From assembly GCA_030424715.1 (NCBI GenBank), contig JAUHWH010000007.1:62001-126000 (forward strand): a stretch of DNA of 64,000 bases. Reading direction: 5' to 3'. The translations under genes were made by a program, and so were the position numbers. Of this stretch, positions 42,145-51,053 are shown one piece after another. How positions within the stretch are numbered: the first letter of the stretch is position 1; each line of letters begins with the position of its first letter. The notes beneath the pieces were generated by a model that did not search any database, was not told the DNA's origin, and saw only the letters and a list, made by a program, of their open reading frames with translations. This stretch comes from Bdellovibrionia bacterium (GTDB lineage: Bacteria; Bdellovibrionota; Bdellovibrionia; Bdellovibrionales; JAGQZY01).

Positions 42145-42282
42145 CTAGAGTTCTTCGTTTGTGAGATTCTCAATTTCATAGTCGAAAATCAGCGATTCAA
42201 ACTCTTGCATATCCAAGGTTTCACCGATATCGATTAGATCTTGCAAAATGACTCCGTGAAGTGGGTATGTTAATTCAGTCAT
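42145..42282 (-). CDS. Small 45-residue acidic peptide gene
   Basis: An ATG at 42282 is preceded at five bases by AAGGAGG (42294-42288), the strongest ribosome-binding site in the neighbourhood. The product, starting MTELTYPLHGVILQDL and ending ENLTNEEL, is strongly acidic (about 12 Asp/Glu against no Lys or Arg) and has no signal peptide. A TATACT -10-like hexamer lies at 42314-42309. It resembles neither a toxin nor a ribosomal protein; a leader-type peptide, a regulatory peptide or an acidic inhibitor are possible. No peptide-modifying enzyme is nearby. Confidence 0.6.
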   Translation of the reverse strand: MTELTYPLHGVILQDLIDIGETLDMQEFESLIFDYEIENLTNEEL

Positions 42283-42537
42283 GAAAACCTCCTTGTTTAC
42301 TCTTTCAGAGTATACGGATAAGCCCTTCCGAACTTCGTGTTTCGGTGGAGAGATTGTGTGTAATTCTCCATTTTTCCCTACACCTAAGGCGAGTAGGGAT
42401 TAGTGGTTAGGCTTTGGTCCTAAAGCATAATCAAACAGCTAGCAATGGGATGCTACAGCAATCGGTTAGAATATGTCATGGTGGGCGATTTTTCATGACT
42501 GCAAGCGGGGTTATCTGATGATTAGGAACGCACAAAT

Positions 42538-43692
42538 CTACCGACGAATGGCCTCATTGATAAAGTCTTTGTGATTTGAGATCTTTAGAAGCACGTTGAA
42601 TCCACTGTGGAGGAGGTCACGTCGCTCCTCTCGACTGAGCTTCTTGTTTTTAACATGATCCATCACAAAGTCCTGTGTGTTGTTTAGAAGGATGGTGATT
42701 GCAACGATCTCAGACAGGTCTTCGTTAAAAGAGGGGCCACCGGAGTCGCCTCCGAAAGACATCGGGGCGTAGCCCTTGTAGGGCTTCAATGATCCGTAAA
42801 ATCCATGGTGAACTAAGAAAAGGCTGGCGTCTAATCTTAAGCTATCGAATATTAATGCATTGTCTAGGAAGTGGTGAAATTGATATCCTCTTTTGTGGGA
42901 TATCTTATTAGAGGTGTAGTAGTCCAAGACCCGCGCTGGAGTTTGTGGGGTTTGGTCGGGAGAACAGCCCGTGGCTTGAAGCATAAATTCGGGTGTGATT
43001 CGATACTTCTTAGGTATCAGTATTTCTTTTGTGCCAGGGCACAAGTCCCAGTAGTCGTGCACGTTATCTTTATCTTGGTCAGACCACAAAGTTTGGTAAA
43101 GAGCGAAGCGACTGGAAACTCCATAACCAATTTTTGTAAGGCGCTCTGAAGTTTCGGTTCCGTGGCTCTCAAGTCGAACTGCAGGGAATTGGCCCACGTG
43201 CTCTTGGATAGTTTGTACAGAGTCTGGATCAACTTTAGCAATTGCGATGTCGTATGCCACTTCAGGAAACAGAGAGTTGGGTGCTATCTTTTCTTCGTAA
43301 GGCAGGTCGTAGGCTAGCGCGCAATAAGACGGGTGTAAGTAAATATCACTAAAAAAGACCTTACTTCCATCAATCAGTGTAAAGAAGTCTTGCTTACTAT
43401 GGTATTTTTTCTTGAGTTTGCGGCTGTCACAAAGATCTCTAAAACAGTGAGCCGCTGAGATGACGTGATGCCCTTGGTTGATCAGGGTCCCGGTGCAAGA
43501 GGCCTGAGGTTCTTGGCTATCAGCCAGTAGGCCTTTTTCTTTATCAAAGGGGATGACCCCTTGGTAAAGGGGAACAACCGCTCGCGCGGGCTCTGACCAG
43601 GGGTGATCAGGCAAGATAAAGTCGCCGTTATTGGCCTGAGTCAGTGGGCTCATTAAGACTGTCAATAAAACAATAGATATTAAGATTTTCAT
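42538..43692 (-). CDS. Secreted trypsin-like serine protease (S1) with calcium-loop-like insert
   Basis: 384 aa from ATG 43692, chosen for the GGGGGAGA ribosome-binding site; signal peptide ends near SPLTQA. S1 triad: His in VISAAHCF, Asp in AYDIAIAKVD, Ser in GGDSGGPSF. The CTGTLINQ strand before the His is typical. Between Asp and Ser lies SDQDKDNVHDYWDLCPGT, which matches one thrombospondin type 3 calcium repeat, an insert not normally in the trypsin fold. About 70 residues after the Ser, a helical tail follows. Likely a secreted or periplasmic endopeptidase. Confidence 0.87.
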   Translation of the reverse strand: MKILISIVLLTVLMSPLTQANNGDFILPDHPWSEPARAVVPLYQGVIPFDKEKGLLADSQEPQASCTGTLINQGHHVISAAHCFRDLCDSRKLKKKYHSKQDFFTLIDGSKVFFSDIYLHPSYCALAYDLPYEEKIAPNSLFPEVAYDIAIAKVDPDSVQTIQEHVGQFPAVRLESHGTETSERLTKIGYGVSSRFALYQTLWSDQDKDNVHDYWDLCPGTKEILIPKKYRITPEFMLQATGCSPDQTPQTPARVLDYYTSNKISHKRGYQFHHFLDNALIFDSLRLDASLFLVHHGFYGSLKPYKGYAPMSFGGDSGGPSFNEDLSEIVAITILLNNTQDFVMDHVKNKKLSREERRDLLHSGFNVLLKISNHKDFINEAIRR

Positions 43693-44003
43693 AATTCTCC
43701 CCCGAGCTTCAGACACTATTGTGCTTCACCAAACCAAGTCAAAGATAAGGCTTTGATGAGTTTCTTATAAAAATTATACCCAGCTTTGAGCTGAAATATT
43801 TTCAGATAAATGCTGAAGTTTCAGAAGTGCTTCGAGACTTATGTCGAAAAGAAAAGCGTCGTTGGATTAGTAACAGCTAAGTAGGAGGCTTAAGTAAGCG
43901 TATTCTCAGGGTGCGGGCCGAAAGGACAGTTGAAGCCTTTTGAGGCCCTATTTTACGGTCGCCTATTGAGACTAAGCAATGGACTGGCACACAGCCGCGA
44001 AAT
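43693..44003. other. Intergenic region without recognised features
   Basis: Between the protease start and the end of the phosphatase-like lipoprotein gene, both on the minus strand. It should contain the protease promoter; no hairpin terminator or gene was seen. Confidence 0.35.
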
Positions 44004-44531
44004 TTATTTTTTGCTCAGATATGTCTTCAGTTTTTCCATGGCTTCGGGTTTATTCACCCCCAGTTTTTTGGCAATGGCAATCGACTCTTTTTTGGAAGAA
44101 CCATGATCTTTGTGAAAATGTCCACCAGCCCAGACTCCGGAACGGTTGCCGGTGCTACAGTGGATAAGGATTTTCCCTGCCTTACGATGTTTCATAACGA
44201 CTGTAGTGACGCTTTCAATAAGTGCATCGTTCAACCCTGCAGAGGCGGGGAATGGTACATTTGCGTAGGCCATCCCGGCATTTTTCACAGCGTTTTTTTC
44301 AGCAGACTCATTGTGCTCCTCCGGCTCGCGCAAATTTACAACGAGAACGAATTCCTCGTTTTGAAGCGCGTTGAAATCACTGACTTTTGGTTGAGATGAG
44401 AAATAGATGTTTGAATACTTTTTGGCAGCCAATGACTGACCAATTTCTACTTCGGAAATGCCAGCTTCTTTTTTAGCGCTACTGCAACCGATTAGCCCTG
44501 TTAGTAAAAATAACACAATAAGTTGTTTCAT
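44004..44531 (-). CDS. Lipoprotein with tyrosine-phosphatase-like (DUF442/DSP) domain
   Basis: 175 aa from ATG 44531, supported by AGGAGG seven bases upstream. Lipoprotein signal with lipobox LIGC. The domain has the Cys-based phosphatase P-loop HCSTGNRSG (HCxxGxxR) around residue 125, preceded by LVVNLREPEE, as in DUF442/beta-lactamase-hydrolase-like phosphatases. The general-acid Asp is not obvious. The C-terminal KKLGVNKPEAMEKL helix is typical of that group. A periplasmic or outer-membrane-anchored phosphatase is predicted; substrate unknown. Confidence 0.78.
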   Translation of the reverse strand: MKQLIVLFLLTGLIGCSSAKKEAGISEVEIGQSLAAKKYSNIYFSSQPKVSDFNALQNEEFVLVVNLREPEEHNESAEKNAVKNAGMAYANVPFPASAGLNDALIESVTTVVMKHRKAGKILIHCSTGNRSGVWAGGHFHKDHGSSKKESIAIAKKLGVNKPEAMEKLKTYLSKK

Positions 44532-44612
44532 TTTTTCCTCCTGTCGACGCACAATTATCACAATTGAGGCCATTTTCCTTAGTAACCAAATCACAATTCT
44601 ATAAGTCATCAA

Positions 44613-45059
44613 CTATCTGTTTTCGTTTTTTTCTTTTTGTGGACTGACAAGCTCGGTGCGCTGGTCAGTAAACTTTATTAGCCGTTTTTTGTAGAGTCCG
44701 CCGAGAGCCATTTTGAATTTCTTGCGACTCACACCAAAAAGATCATGAATTTCCTCAGCTGGTGATTTTGCGGTGACGGGTAGGGAACCGCCATTTTGTT
44801 CAAGGGCTTTAAGAATACGTTCGCCGAGCTCTTCGGACCCCAAGTTGCCAAACTTTTGCAAGATCAGGTCAATGGTTCCATCGGGACGCACTTGCTTTAT
44901 ATACCCGGGGAGTGTCTGCCCATAATCCAATTGTTCAAAGATCTCGTTGTGGTAGAGAAGGCCTTCGTCGACACCGTTGATCTTCGCGGCGAAGCCGAGG
45001 TCGGTCTCTCGTAAAATCATGAGGTGTACTTCGTCGCCAGGTTTGTAAGTAGAATCCAT
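44613..45059 (-). CDS. CvfB-like S1/winged-helix RNA-binding protein, short form
   Basis: 148 aa. Contains one S1-type segment (GDEVHLMILRETDLGFAAKI, LYHNEIFEQL, PGYIKQVRPDGTIDLIL) and a C-terminal winged helix (HDLFGVSRKKFKMALGGLYKKRLI). This equals roughly the C-terminal half of CvfB/YitL proteins, which usually carry three S1 repeats (about 280 aa). The ATG is well placed, so it is probably a naturally short form. Likely RNA binding and post-transcriptional control. Confidence 0.78.
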   Translation of the reverse strand: MDSTYKPGDEVHLMILRETDLGFAAKINGVDEGLLYHNEIFEQLDYGQTLPGYIKQVRPDGTIDLILQKFGNLGSEELGERILKALEQNGGSLPVTAKSPAEEIHDLFGVSRKKFKMALGGLYKKRLIKFTDQRTELVSPQKEKNENR

Positions 45060-45179
45060 AGATTTTTATAGCATCTCTCTTTTGGGACTTAAAGTAAAAG
45101 CTGGCCCAATGAAGTGCGTCCCAAGAGAAATCCACATTTTGGTTGTCAAAAAAGGCCGGAATCAGTACACATCGGCTTT

Positions 45180-45848
45180 ATGGAAGAGATCGAGCTCGTC
45201 AATATTGCATTGTTCCCCATTCCTAAGCTTGTGGCGTTTCCCCACTCGGTGGTGCCTTTGCACGTTTTTGAACCTCGTTACCGAAAAATGATTGAAGACT
45301 GCTTAGAGCAAAATCTTCGGATCGGTGTGAGCCACATCAACAAAACTCTAAAAGTGGTGGAGAAAAAGCCCAGTTTAGAAGAAGCGCTGCGCTCCAATCA
45401 AAGCACCTACGAGGCCCAAGAGATTTTCTCTGCCGGTTTCTGTGAACTCAAAGAGACCACGCCTGACGGTCGCTTGCTTGTGGATATAAAGATGAAGGGG
45501 CGGTTTCAGCGGCGAGAGAGAATCCAAGAGGTGCCCTATCAGGTCTATCAGTGCGTGCCATACAATGACTTGCGTGATCCCGCCCCGTCCTCAGAGACTT
45601 TGCGAGATCAGATCGACCATTTTCTTTTAGATCTCGCGAAAAGTCAGAGCGACAAATCGTTGCAGGAATTTGTCTTGTCGACAGCGTGGATGGGTCTCTC
45701 TTTGCAAGAGTACAGTTTTTGTTTGTTCGAGCTGCTGCAATTTGACCCCGACCTGGCTCAAGAGATCCTGGAGTGTCGGTCCGTAGAGGAGCGCCTGAGT
45801 CTCGCCAGCAAAATTCTTAATCTGAGCAGCAAGCCAAGCCCGTCTTAA
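45180..45848 (+). CDS. LON N-terminal-like substrate-binding domain protein
   Basis: 222 aa from ATG 45180; the open frame extends 22 codons further without sense. Stand-alone Lon N-domain: NIALFPIPKLVAFPHSVVPL and FEPRYRKMIEDCL at the start, followed by GFCELKETTPDGRLLVDIKM and FQRRERIQEVPYQVY, and a C-terminal helical region. There is no AAA+ or protease domain. Such proteins are thought to bind substrates or act as small adaptors. Short gap to the TerB-like gene downstream on the same strand. Confidence 0.85.
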   Translation: MEEIELVNIALFPIPKLVAFPHSVVPLHVFEPRYRKMIEDCLEQNLRIGVSHINKTLKVVEKKPSLEEALRSNQSTYEAQEIFSAGFCELKETTPDGRLLVDIKMKGRFQRRERIQEVPYQVYQCVPYNDLRDPAPSSETLRDQIDHFLLDLAKSQSDKSLQEFVLSTAWMGLSLQEYSFCLFELLQFDPDLAQEILECRSVEERLSLASKILNLSSKPSPS

Positions 45849-45982
45849 GTGTATTGACGACGAAGTGTTCGAGGACAATGATCGAGTTTCTGAAGGCCCT
45901 CAGGTTTCATAGGCGGTTTGTAGTCGTTAGTCTTTGAGGAAAATCCTTTTCTGCGGGGCTGAGATGGTTTAGGCTCATCATC

Positions 45983-46504
45983 ATGACATGGATCGAAAAG
46001 TTATTTGGCACGAAGCACGAAGATACTCTGAACACAGCACAGGTGAATGCCGAACTAGTGGCTGTCCAAAAAGTCCTAACGTCAGTTGATGACGAGCAGG
46101 CTCCGTTTGTGGCTTGCCTGGCTTTACTAGCGGCTCGCTTGGCCGGTGCCGATATGGAAATCTCTGAGGGAGAAAAGAAGCGCATTGCGGAGGTTTTGCA
46201 GAAACAGACGCATCTTTCAGGTGCTGAGGCCGCGGCGGCGGCTCAAATCGCCTCGGCGCAAGAATTGGCGCAAAGTATCGAGCACCAGCGTATCACCAGC
46301 CTGATGAATGATTTGGCGACGATGGAGCAAAAAGAAGAAATCATTCGGTCTCTTTTTTATGTGGCTTGCGACGAGGATATCTCAGAGGTGGAGAGTGAAA
46401 AGATTCGCTCCATCGCGACGGCCATGCTTGTTTCAAACGATCGTTATATTAAAATTCGCTCGGAGTTCAGTGAGCATCGCACGCTGTTAAAAAATCTACC
46501 TTAG
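45983..46504 (+). CDS. TerB-like protein
   Basis: 173 aa, all helical. The central LAARLAGADMEISEGEKKRI matches the TerB/DjlA-N pattern with acidic metal-binding positions, repeated as VACDEDISEVESEKIRSI later. TerB domains are linked to tellurite resistance and metal sensing; no other ter gene is present here, so the tellurite role is not implied. Start ATG 45983 is in a reasonable context after the LON-domain gene, with which it may be cotranscribed. Confidence 0.75.
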   Translation: MTWIEKLFGTKHEDTLNTAQVNAELVAVQKVLTSVDDEQAPFVACLALLAARLAGADMEISEGEKKRIAEVLQKQTHLSGAEAAAAAQIASAQELAQSIEHQRITSLMNDLATMEQKEEIIRSLFYVACDEDISEVESEKIRSIATAMLVSNDRYIKIRSEFSEHRTLLKNLP

Positions 46505-46647
46505 GATGCCTGGGCCCTATAGCGCAAAGCCGCCGGGCCGACAGGTTTTCGCCACCACAGAGCCTCTGGTCGCAAAAAAAAACGAAATTCCGTTATCGGG
46601 CTTGGCCTTTCTAGCCCGAGTTTGATCCTTTTGGCTTTTTATTCTCT

Positions 46648-47622
46648 CTAATTAGATTTGGTCTGCTTTAGTAAGCTCAAAAATTCAGAGTCAGAGGATA
46701 GAATAAACTGGGTGTCCTTCTTGAGTGAGTTTCTGTAGGCTTGTAAGGTTCGCAAGAACTCATAAAAACTGGGGTTCTGAGACAGGGATTTTGCGTAAAT
46801 GGCGGTGGCCTGGGCCTCGCCCTTACCTTTTATCAGTTGAGCCTGCATATAGCCCGCGGACTGGATTTTCTGTAAGTCTTGGCTGAGGCGCCCTTCGATC
46901 TTGGCTTTCTCGGCTTTACCCATGGATCGGATTTTCTCTGCAATTCGTTTTCGCTCAGAAATCATTCTCTCGTAGACTTTGGCTTCCACTGATTTTTCGT
47001 AGGAGATGCGGCGAAGTTGCACGTCGATAATGCGGATCCCATATTTTTGAGTCTCTTCATCGGCACTTTTTGCGATGATGGCACTGAGCTTTTCACGACC
47101 CACCTTGATCTTCTCGATCTCGCCGGTGACTTCTTCTTCTACAATCTCACCTCTAGCTTCTTTTGCTTCGGCCTCTTTTTTTGCAATGGCGATGCGGTCC
47201 AGGATGGAGTTGGAATTTCTGACGGCTTCGACCAGGTAGTGGTTTGAAATGGTGTCGCGAGTGATACCGTCAAGGACCGCATCAAGGCGGGTGATGGCTC
47301 CTCGTTCGTCTTGCACGGTTTGAATAAACTTAAGGGCATCCACGATTCTCCAGCGGGCGGTGGTGTCAACGCGAATAAACTTTTTATCTTTTGTGGGGAT
47401 TTCATTGGGGTCACCGTCCCAAGTCAATATTCGTTTATCAACATAGCGAACATCCTGGATGAACGGCATTTTGAAATGCAGCCCAGCTTCAGTCACGGGT
47501 TGTCCGATGGGACGACCAAACTGAGTTTTTATGGCTTGGCGGCCTTCGGTAACCACAAAAGCGGATGACAGAACAGCAAAAAAAGCGATGAGTGTAATAG
47601 CAATTGCAAAAAATGGTTTCAT
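46648..47622 (-). CDS. hflC: HflC, modulator of FtsH protease (SPFH/band 7)
   Basis: 324 aa. One N-terminal membrane helix (FFAIAITLIAFFAVLSSAFVV) followed by an SPFH domain starting TEGRQAIKTQFGRP. The RVDTTARWRIVD, AVRNSNSIL, GIRIIDVQLRRISYE and SVEAKVYERMISER segments are diagnostic of HflC, as is the coiled coil with the QAQLIKGKGEAQATAIYA stretch. It lies 10 bases downstream of hflK. The two form a periplasm-facing cage that limits FtsH access to membrane substrates. No ftsH gene is in the window. Confidence 0.95.
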   Translation of the reverse strand: MKPFFAIAITLIAFFAVLSSAFVVTEGRQAIKTQFGRPIGQPVTEAGLHFKMPFIQDVRYVDKRILTWDGDPNEIPTKDKKFIRVDTTARWRIVDALKFIQTVQDERGAITRLDAVLDGITRDTISNHYLVEAVRNSNSILDRIAIAKKEAEAKEARGEIVEEEVTGEIEKIKVGREKLSAIIAKSADEETQKYGIRIIDVQLRRISYEKSVEAKVYERMISERKRIAEKIRSMGKAEKAKIEGRLSQDLQKIQSAGYMQAQLIKGKGEAQATAIYAKSLSQNPSFYEFLRTLQAYRNSLKKDTQFILSSDSEFLSLLKQTKSN

Positions 47623-47632
47623 GACTTGTTCC

Positions 47633-48688
47633 TTATTTCCCGGCCGCAGCTGTTGCGGGGTCCGTGTTTGAAAAAATAGGCATCAGTCCCTTAATTTTCG
47701 AGTCAACGATGGTGACTTTTTCAAAGCGTTTAAAGATGCGCTCCATGGTTTCAATATAAAGGCGCTTGCGGGTGATGGCCGGTGCCAGTCGGTATTCTTT
47801 GAGTACAGCGGTAAACTTTTTCGCGTCACCCGTTGCTGTGTTCACTAAGGCGGCCGAATAGCCTTTGGCTTCTGATATGGTTTTTTCAGCTTTACCTCGT
47901 GCTTCGGGGATGACCTTGTTATAGGCCTCTTCAGCTTGGTTTATGGATTTCTCTTGTTCTTGTTTCGCGGAGACCACCTCGTTAAAAGAGGGTTTGACGA
48001 TCTCAGGTGGGTTGATGTCCTGTAACTTCACAGCAACCACGCGGATGCCGAGGTCGTATTTATCCAAGACCTCTTGCATTAAGACCTTGGCATCCGACGC
48101 CATTTCAAGACGACCGGTTGTGAGAACCTCTGTGACAACACGATCACCAACCACGCGACGTAAAATGGATTCAGAGACATCCCTAAGGTTGCGGACCGGC
48201 TCGCTGGCTTGAAAGAGATATTTGAAAGGGTCTGCGATCTGATAGTGCACCACCCATTCTACATCAGCCACGTTCAAATCACCCGTCAGCATTGAAGACT
48301 CACTTTTTAATCCGCCCTTAGAGTAAGTGGTGCGCTGGCCTTTCGAGGCGGACTGGGTACGAAAACCAAACTCGGCTTGATGGACCAATTTGGTTTTCAG
48401 TTTTTCGAGGCGATCAATTCCGTAGGGGAGTTTAAAATGTAATCCCGGCGGGTAGGTTCCCTCGTATTTACCAAAGCGAATGATCACAGCCTCTTCATCA
48501 GGCTGGACCGTGTAGATCGAACTATAAGCTCCTATAAGACCCAGCAAAATGAAAAAACCAATGAGGCCAAACTGCGGGGCGTTCAGAAATTTTTTGGTGA
48601 ATTGATCAAATCGCCGCATAAACTCGGCGAGGGCTTCTTCGGGGGTTTTTGGAGACCGCCCGCCTCCATTGTAATTTCCATTGTTCAT
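47633..48688 (-). CDS. hflK: HflK, modulator of FtsH protease (SPFH/band 7)
   Basis: 351 aa from ATG 48688 (a GTG two codons earlier is possible). Gly/Asn-rich N-terminal tail NNGNYNGGGRSP, one membrane helix (FGLIGFFILLGLIGAY), then the SPFH domain with the YTVQPDEEAVIIRFGKY opening and the NVADVEWVVHYQI, GIRVVAVKLQDINPP and GKAEKTISEAKGY motifs. First gene of the hflKC pair, transcribed away from the + strand region containing an uncertain small frame at 49028. Confidence 0.95.
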   Translation of the reverse strand: MNNGNYNGGGRSPKTPEEALAEFMRRFDQFTKKFLNAPQFGLIGFFILLGLIGAYSSIYTVQPDEEAVIIRFGKYEGTYPPGLHFKLPYGIDRLEKLKTKLVHQAEFGFRTQSASKGQRTTYSKGGLKSESSMLTGDLNVADVEWVVHYQIADPFKYLFQASEPVRNLRDVSESILRRVVGDRVVTEVLTTGRLEMASDAKVLMQEVLDKYDLGIRVVAVKLQDINPPEIVKPSFNEVVSAKQEQEKSINQAEEAYNKVIPEARGKAEKTISEAKGYSAALVNTATGDAKKFTAVLKEYRLAPAITRKRLYIETMERIFKRFEKVTIVDSKIKGLMPIFSNTDPATAAAGK

Positions 48689-49027
48689 AGTCACTGAAGT
48701 ATCAGCTGGTGGCCCCTTTGCAAGTGAAATGGAAAGAGTGGTGAGTCATTTCCCGTTTCAAGGCGCCGGTTCTGGTGAGCTTCCAATAATTCCACGGGGC
48801 TACCGAGGGGCGATTCTCAAAATTGGCTATGAGGGAGCAAAATTTTGCCAGAGAGCTCTGATTGTTGTATAGTTAGAGAACTATGATTCATTAGATCTAA
48901 TAGCGCCGACGTTCTTTGCACACAAGCCCAATGACCCGAGCGGGTCCTGGCCACGATAACATCAAGCGCTTCCCTCCATTTTTTTGCCCCTTCCTTACAG
49001 AAAATTAACTATCTCCTGGAGATCGAT
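48689..49027. other. Intergenic region upstream of hflK
   Basis: No gene recognised. It must include the hflK promoter. Frames on the + strand (for example 48681-48872) have no ribosome-binding site. Confidence 0.35.
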
Positions 49028-49327
49028 TTGACGAGCTTAGTATTCATGGTCCGCACCCTGTTGGCGAGCTTTGCCATCCCTACATTTTTATTACGAGATC
49101 CGAGCCACCAGGGGGCCTGGGCACGGCCCGCGGCTTTAGAAGACCCCTTAGAGCAGGGCGAATCCCAGATCAAAAGGCAGGAGCAGAGAGTCCGTCGAGT
49201 TCGTCCGGTCTACTATAAGAAAATCGCTCTAAGATATCGGTCACGACTCCACCACATTTCAACAAAGTCGCAAAATGTGAGAGATCTGGATCAGCGAAAG
49301 ATACGCCGAAAGTGTATCAACTATTGA
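49028..49327 (+). CDS. Doubtful small basic protein
   Basis: 99 aa beginning TTG 49028 with GGAG about seven bases upstream. The N-terminus (LVFMVRTLLASFAIPTFLL) is hydrophobic like a signal or anchor, and the rest is strongly basic (RRVRPVYYKK, RYRSRLHH). It overlaps the end of the tetR gene by 7 bases in convergent orientation. No family recognised and the start is weak, so it may not be a gene. Confidence 0.3.
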   Translation: MTSLVFMVRTLLASFAIPTFLLRDPSHQGAWARPAALEDPLEQGESQIKRQEQRVRRVRPVYYKKIALRYRSRLHHISTKSQNVRDLDQRKIRRKCINY

Positions 49328-50001
49328 GAGGACGGACATGCGGTTTTGGACTGAAGTATAACCAAACAAGTAGACTTCACTGCTTCGTTGAGGTCAGAGT
49401 TGGTTTGATCGTGCTCTTCACTGGCGTTAGAAAGTAAAAGGCCCGTGAGTAAACTTTGGATCATCCGGGCCGATTGTTTTTCATCATCACACGCAAACTC
49501 TCCCATTTGCTTGCCGGCTCGAATCAGTTCTGTCAGTCGATCTGAGCCAACGATGACGGCCGCAGTGTTTATCGCCTTGAGTTTATCATCGAGTGTGCAG
49601 AGGTGAAGAAAGCTCACCCAGAGCGATGTATGGTTGCCAAAGTAGCGTGGCCAAGTCAGGCAGCATTCAAAATAGATTAAAAATTTGTCTCGTGGGGTGG
49701 CTCCCTTTTCCATTTGTTCAACGACATAACTTTGAAACAAATAGCGCGTGTATTTGATGGCGGAGAGTCGTAGCTCTTCTAACGAACCAAAATAGTATAG
49801 GACTTTTGTGGTTGATGAGCCGTAGCGCTTGGCAACCATGGATAAAGTCGTCGTTTGAAAGCCTTTGCGAGCAAAAAGCTCAATCGCGCCATTAAGGATG
49901 TTGAGGGCCTCACGCTTTGCTTTTGGAGAAGAGTAGCGATAGTAAATTTCGGAAAAGAGCACGAAATTCATATCATCTTTTAGATATTTTCGAATAGACA
50001 T
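49321..50001 (-). CDS. TetR-family transcriptional regulator
   Basis: 226 aa. An N-terminal extension of about 25 residues (MSIRKYLKDDMNFVLF) precedes the HTH: AIELFARKGFQTTTLSMVAK and STTKVLYYFGSLEEL, with the YYFG recognition signature. The C-terminal regulatory domain shows a WPRYFGNHTSLWVSFLHL stretch and contains several Cys (ECCL, FACDD). Ligand unknown. It is divergent from a secreted-protein pair starting at 50141, which may be its target. Confidence 0.85.
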   Translation of the reverse strand: MSIRKYLKDDMNFVLFSEIYYRYSSPKAKREALNILNGAIELFARKGFQTTTLSMVAKRYGSSTTKVLYYFGSLEELRLSAIKYTRYLFQSYVVEQMEKGATPRDKFLIYFECCLTWPRYFGNHTSLWVSFLHLCTLDDKLKAINTAAVIVGSDRLTELIRAGKQMGEFACDDEKQSARMIQSLLTGLLLSNASEEHDQTNSDLNEAVKSTCLVILQSKTACPSSQ

Positions 50002-50140
50002 TAATGTCTCCTCAAACGCAAAAATCTAGCATTCTAGGCTGTTTACAGCCAAAATGATGGTGGCTGGGATTCTACCTTCCATCAAAAATCCAGCGTGATA
50101 CAAGTCAGGTCAAAATTTCAAACTTCCCAAAGGAGGATTT

Positions 50141-50602
50141 ATGTTTCGAGTTATTACTATCATATTTGGTTTCGTTATCGCAACGGTTCAGGCGTCGGCG
50201 GTGAATTTTGATCAGTGTCATGGTGGCCCTGGTTGTGGTCAGGGGGATATTGCGCCCGCTTTGGTTTATGACTGCTATGGTTCCGGTGCTGAACAGCCCG
50301 ATCTCATTTTGACTAAAGAATCCGTGGATTTGACAGATGGTGTTGTCTCAATGATTGGTAATAATAAATTTATGCGAAATGCTTTTAACGAATTCAGAGA
50401 ATTCGGCTTGGCTGGCATCACCGGCGCTTTAGGAAATATCGACTTCTATAGCGAAGAGGCCCTCTGTAACTCGCAGGACAATTGTGTGCGCCTGAGCAAG
50501 GCGGCTTTACGTCCGACTGACGCCGAATTTGTTTTAAGAATCGGTGGTAGCGCCCACGGTGCGGTTTCTTACAAATGCACAATCAGAGAGAATAAAAACT
50601 AA
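50141..50602 (+). CDS. Secreted Cys-rich protein of unknown function
   Basis: 153 aa with signal peptide MFRVITIIFGFVIATVQASA. AAAGGAGG lies just upstream of the ATG. The mature part has six Cys (QCHGGPGCGQG, YDCYG, ALCNSQDNC, YKCTI), probably three disulfides. No domain recognised. The next gene starts 17 bases downstream with a similar layout, so the two form an operon. Confidence 0.68.
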   Translation: MFRVITIIFGFVIATVQASAVNFDQCHGGPGCGQGDIAPALVYDCYGSGAEQPDLILTKESVDLTDGVVSMIGNNKFMRNAFNEFREFGLAGITGALGNIDFYSEEALCNSQDNCVRLSKAALRPTDAEFVLRIGGSAHGAVSYKCTIRENKN

Positions 50603-50619
50603 ATAACAAGGAGATGGTA

Positions 50620-51024
50620 ATGAAAACCATTCTATTTTCAATACTTTTTTTAACATCCGCTCATGCCTTTTCTATGAATGTAGACTACGGATTCTTAAAT
50701 CAAGGCGTCAACGACCGGGTTTGTTTTGTTGGCGTCAGTGGCGCCACCGATGAGTATTCGGGTTCAATGGCAATGACGCAATTTTCCGAAGAGCAACAGG
50801 AATTGATGCGGTCTTGCCAGGCTGCCAAAGAGAGTGGGAAGCCGGCGATTCTGTTGGTCTCTTCGATCACGGAGCCAGGTATCAACCCTGTAACGGGCGT
50901 TAAAATCAACCAGGTCAGCCTAGAGGTCGAGTGTGTGACTGCCCATTCAGTGGTCTTCGAAGAGTTCTTGCAGCATTGGAGATCAGAAGTGAAAGCCTCT
51001 AGCTTTCGTAGCTGCCCTAAGTAA
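50620..51024 (+). CDS. Secreted protein of unknown function
   Basis: 134 aa from ATG 50620; the ATG at 50614 touches the AAGGAG element and is too close to it. Signal peptide MKTILFSILFLTSAHAFS. The mature part has four Cys (DRVCFVG, RSCQAAK, VECVTA, SFRSCPK). It is the second gene of the pair beginning at 50141; both products look like small exported, disulfide-stabilised proteins and could act together. Confidence 0.65.
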   Translation: MKTILFSILFLTSAHAFSMNVDYGFLNQGVNDRVCFVGVSGATDEYSGSMAMTQFSEEQQELMRSCQAAKESGKPAILLVSSITEPGINPVTGVKINQVSLEVECVTAHSVVFEEFLQHWRSEVKASSFRSCPK

Positions 51025-51053
51025 AACGAAGGGAGCGGCGGGGCGACTTTGTT

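Noticed and set aside
45983-46504. Tellurite-resistance operon
   Set aside because: Only a TerB-like protein is present; none of terA, terC, terD or terZ is nearby.
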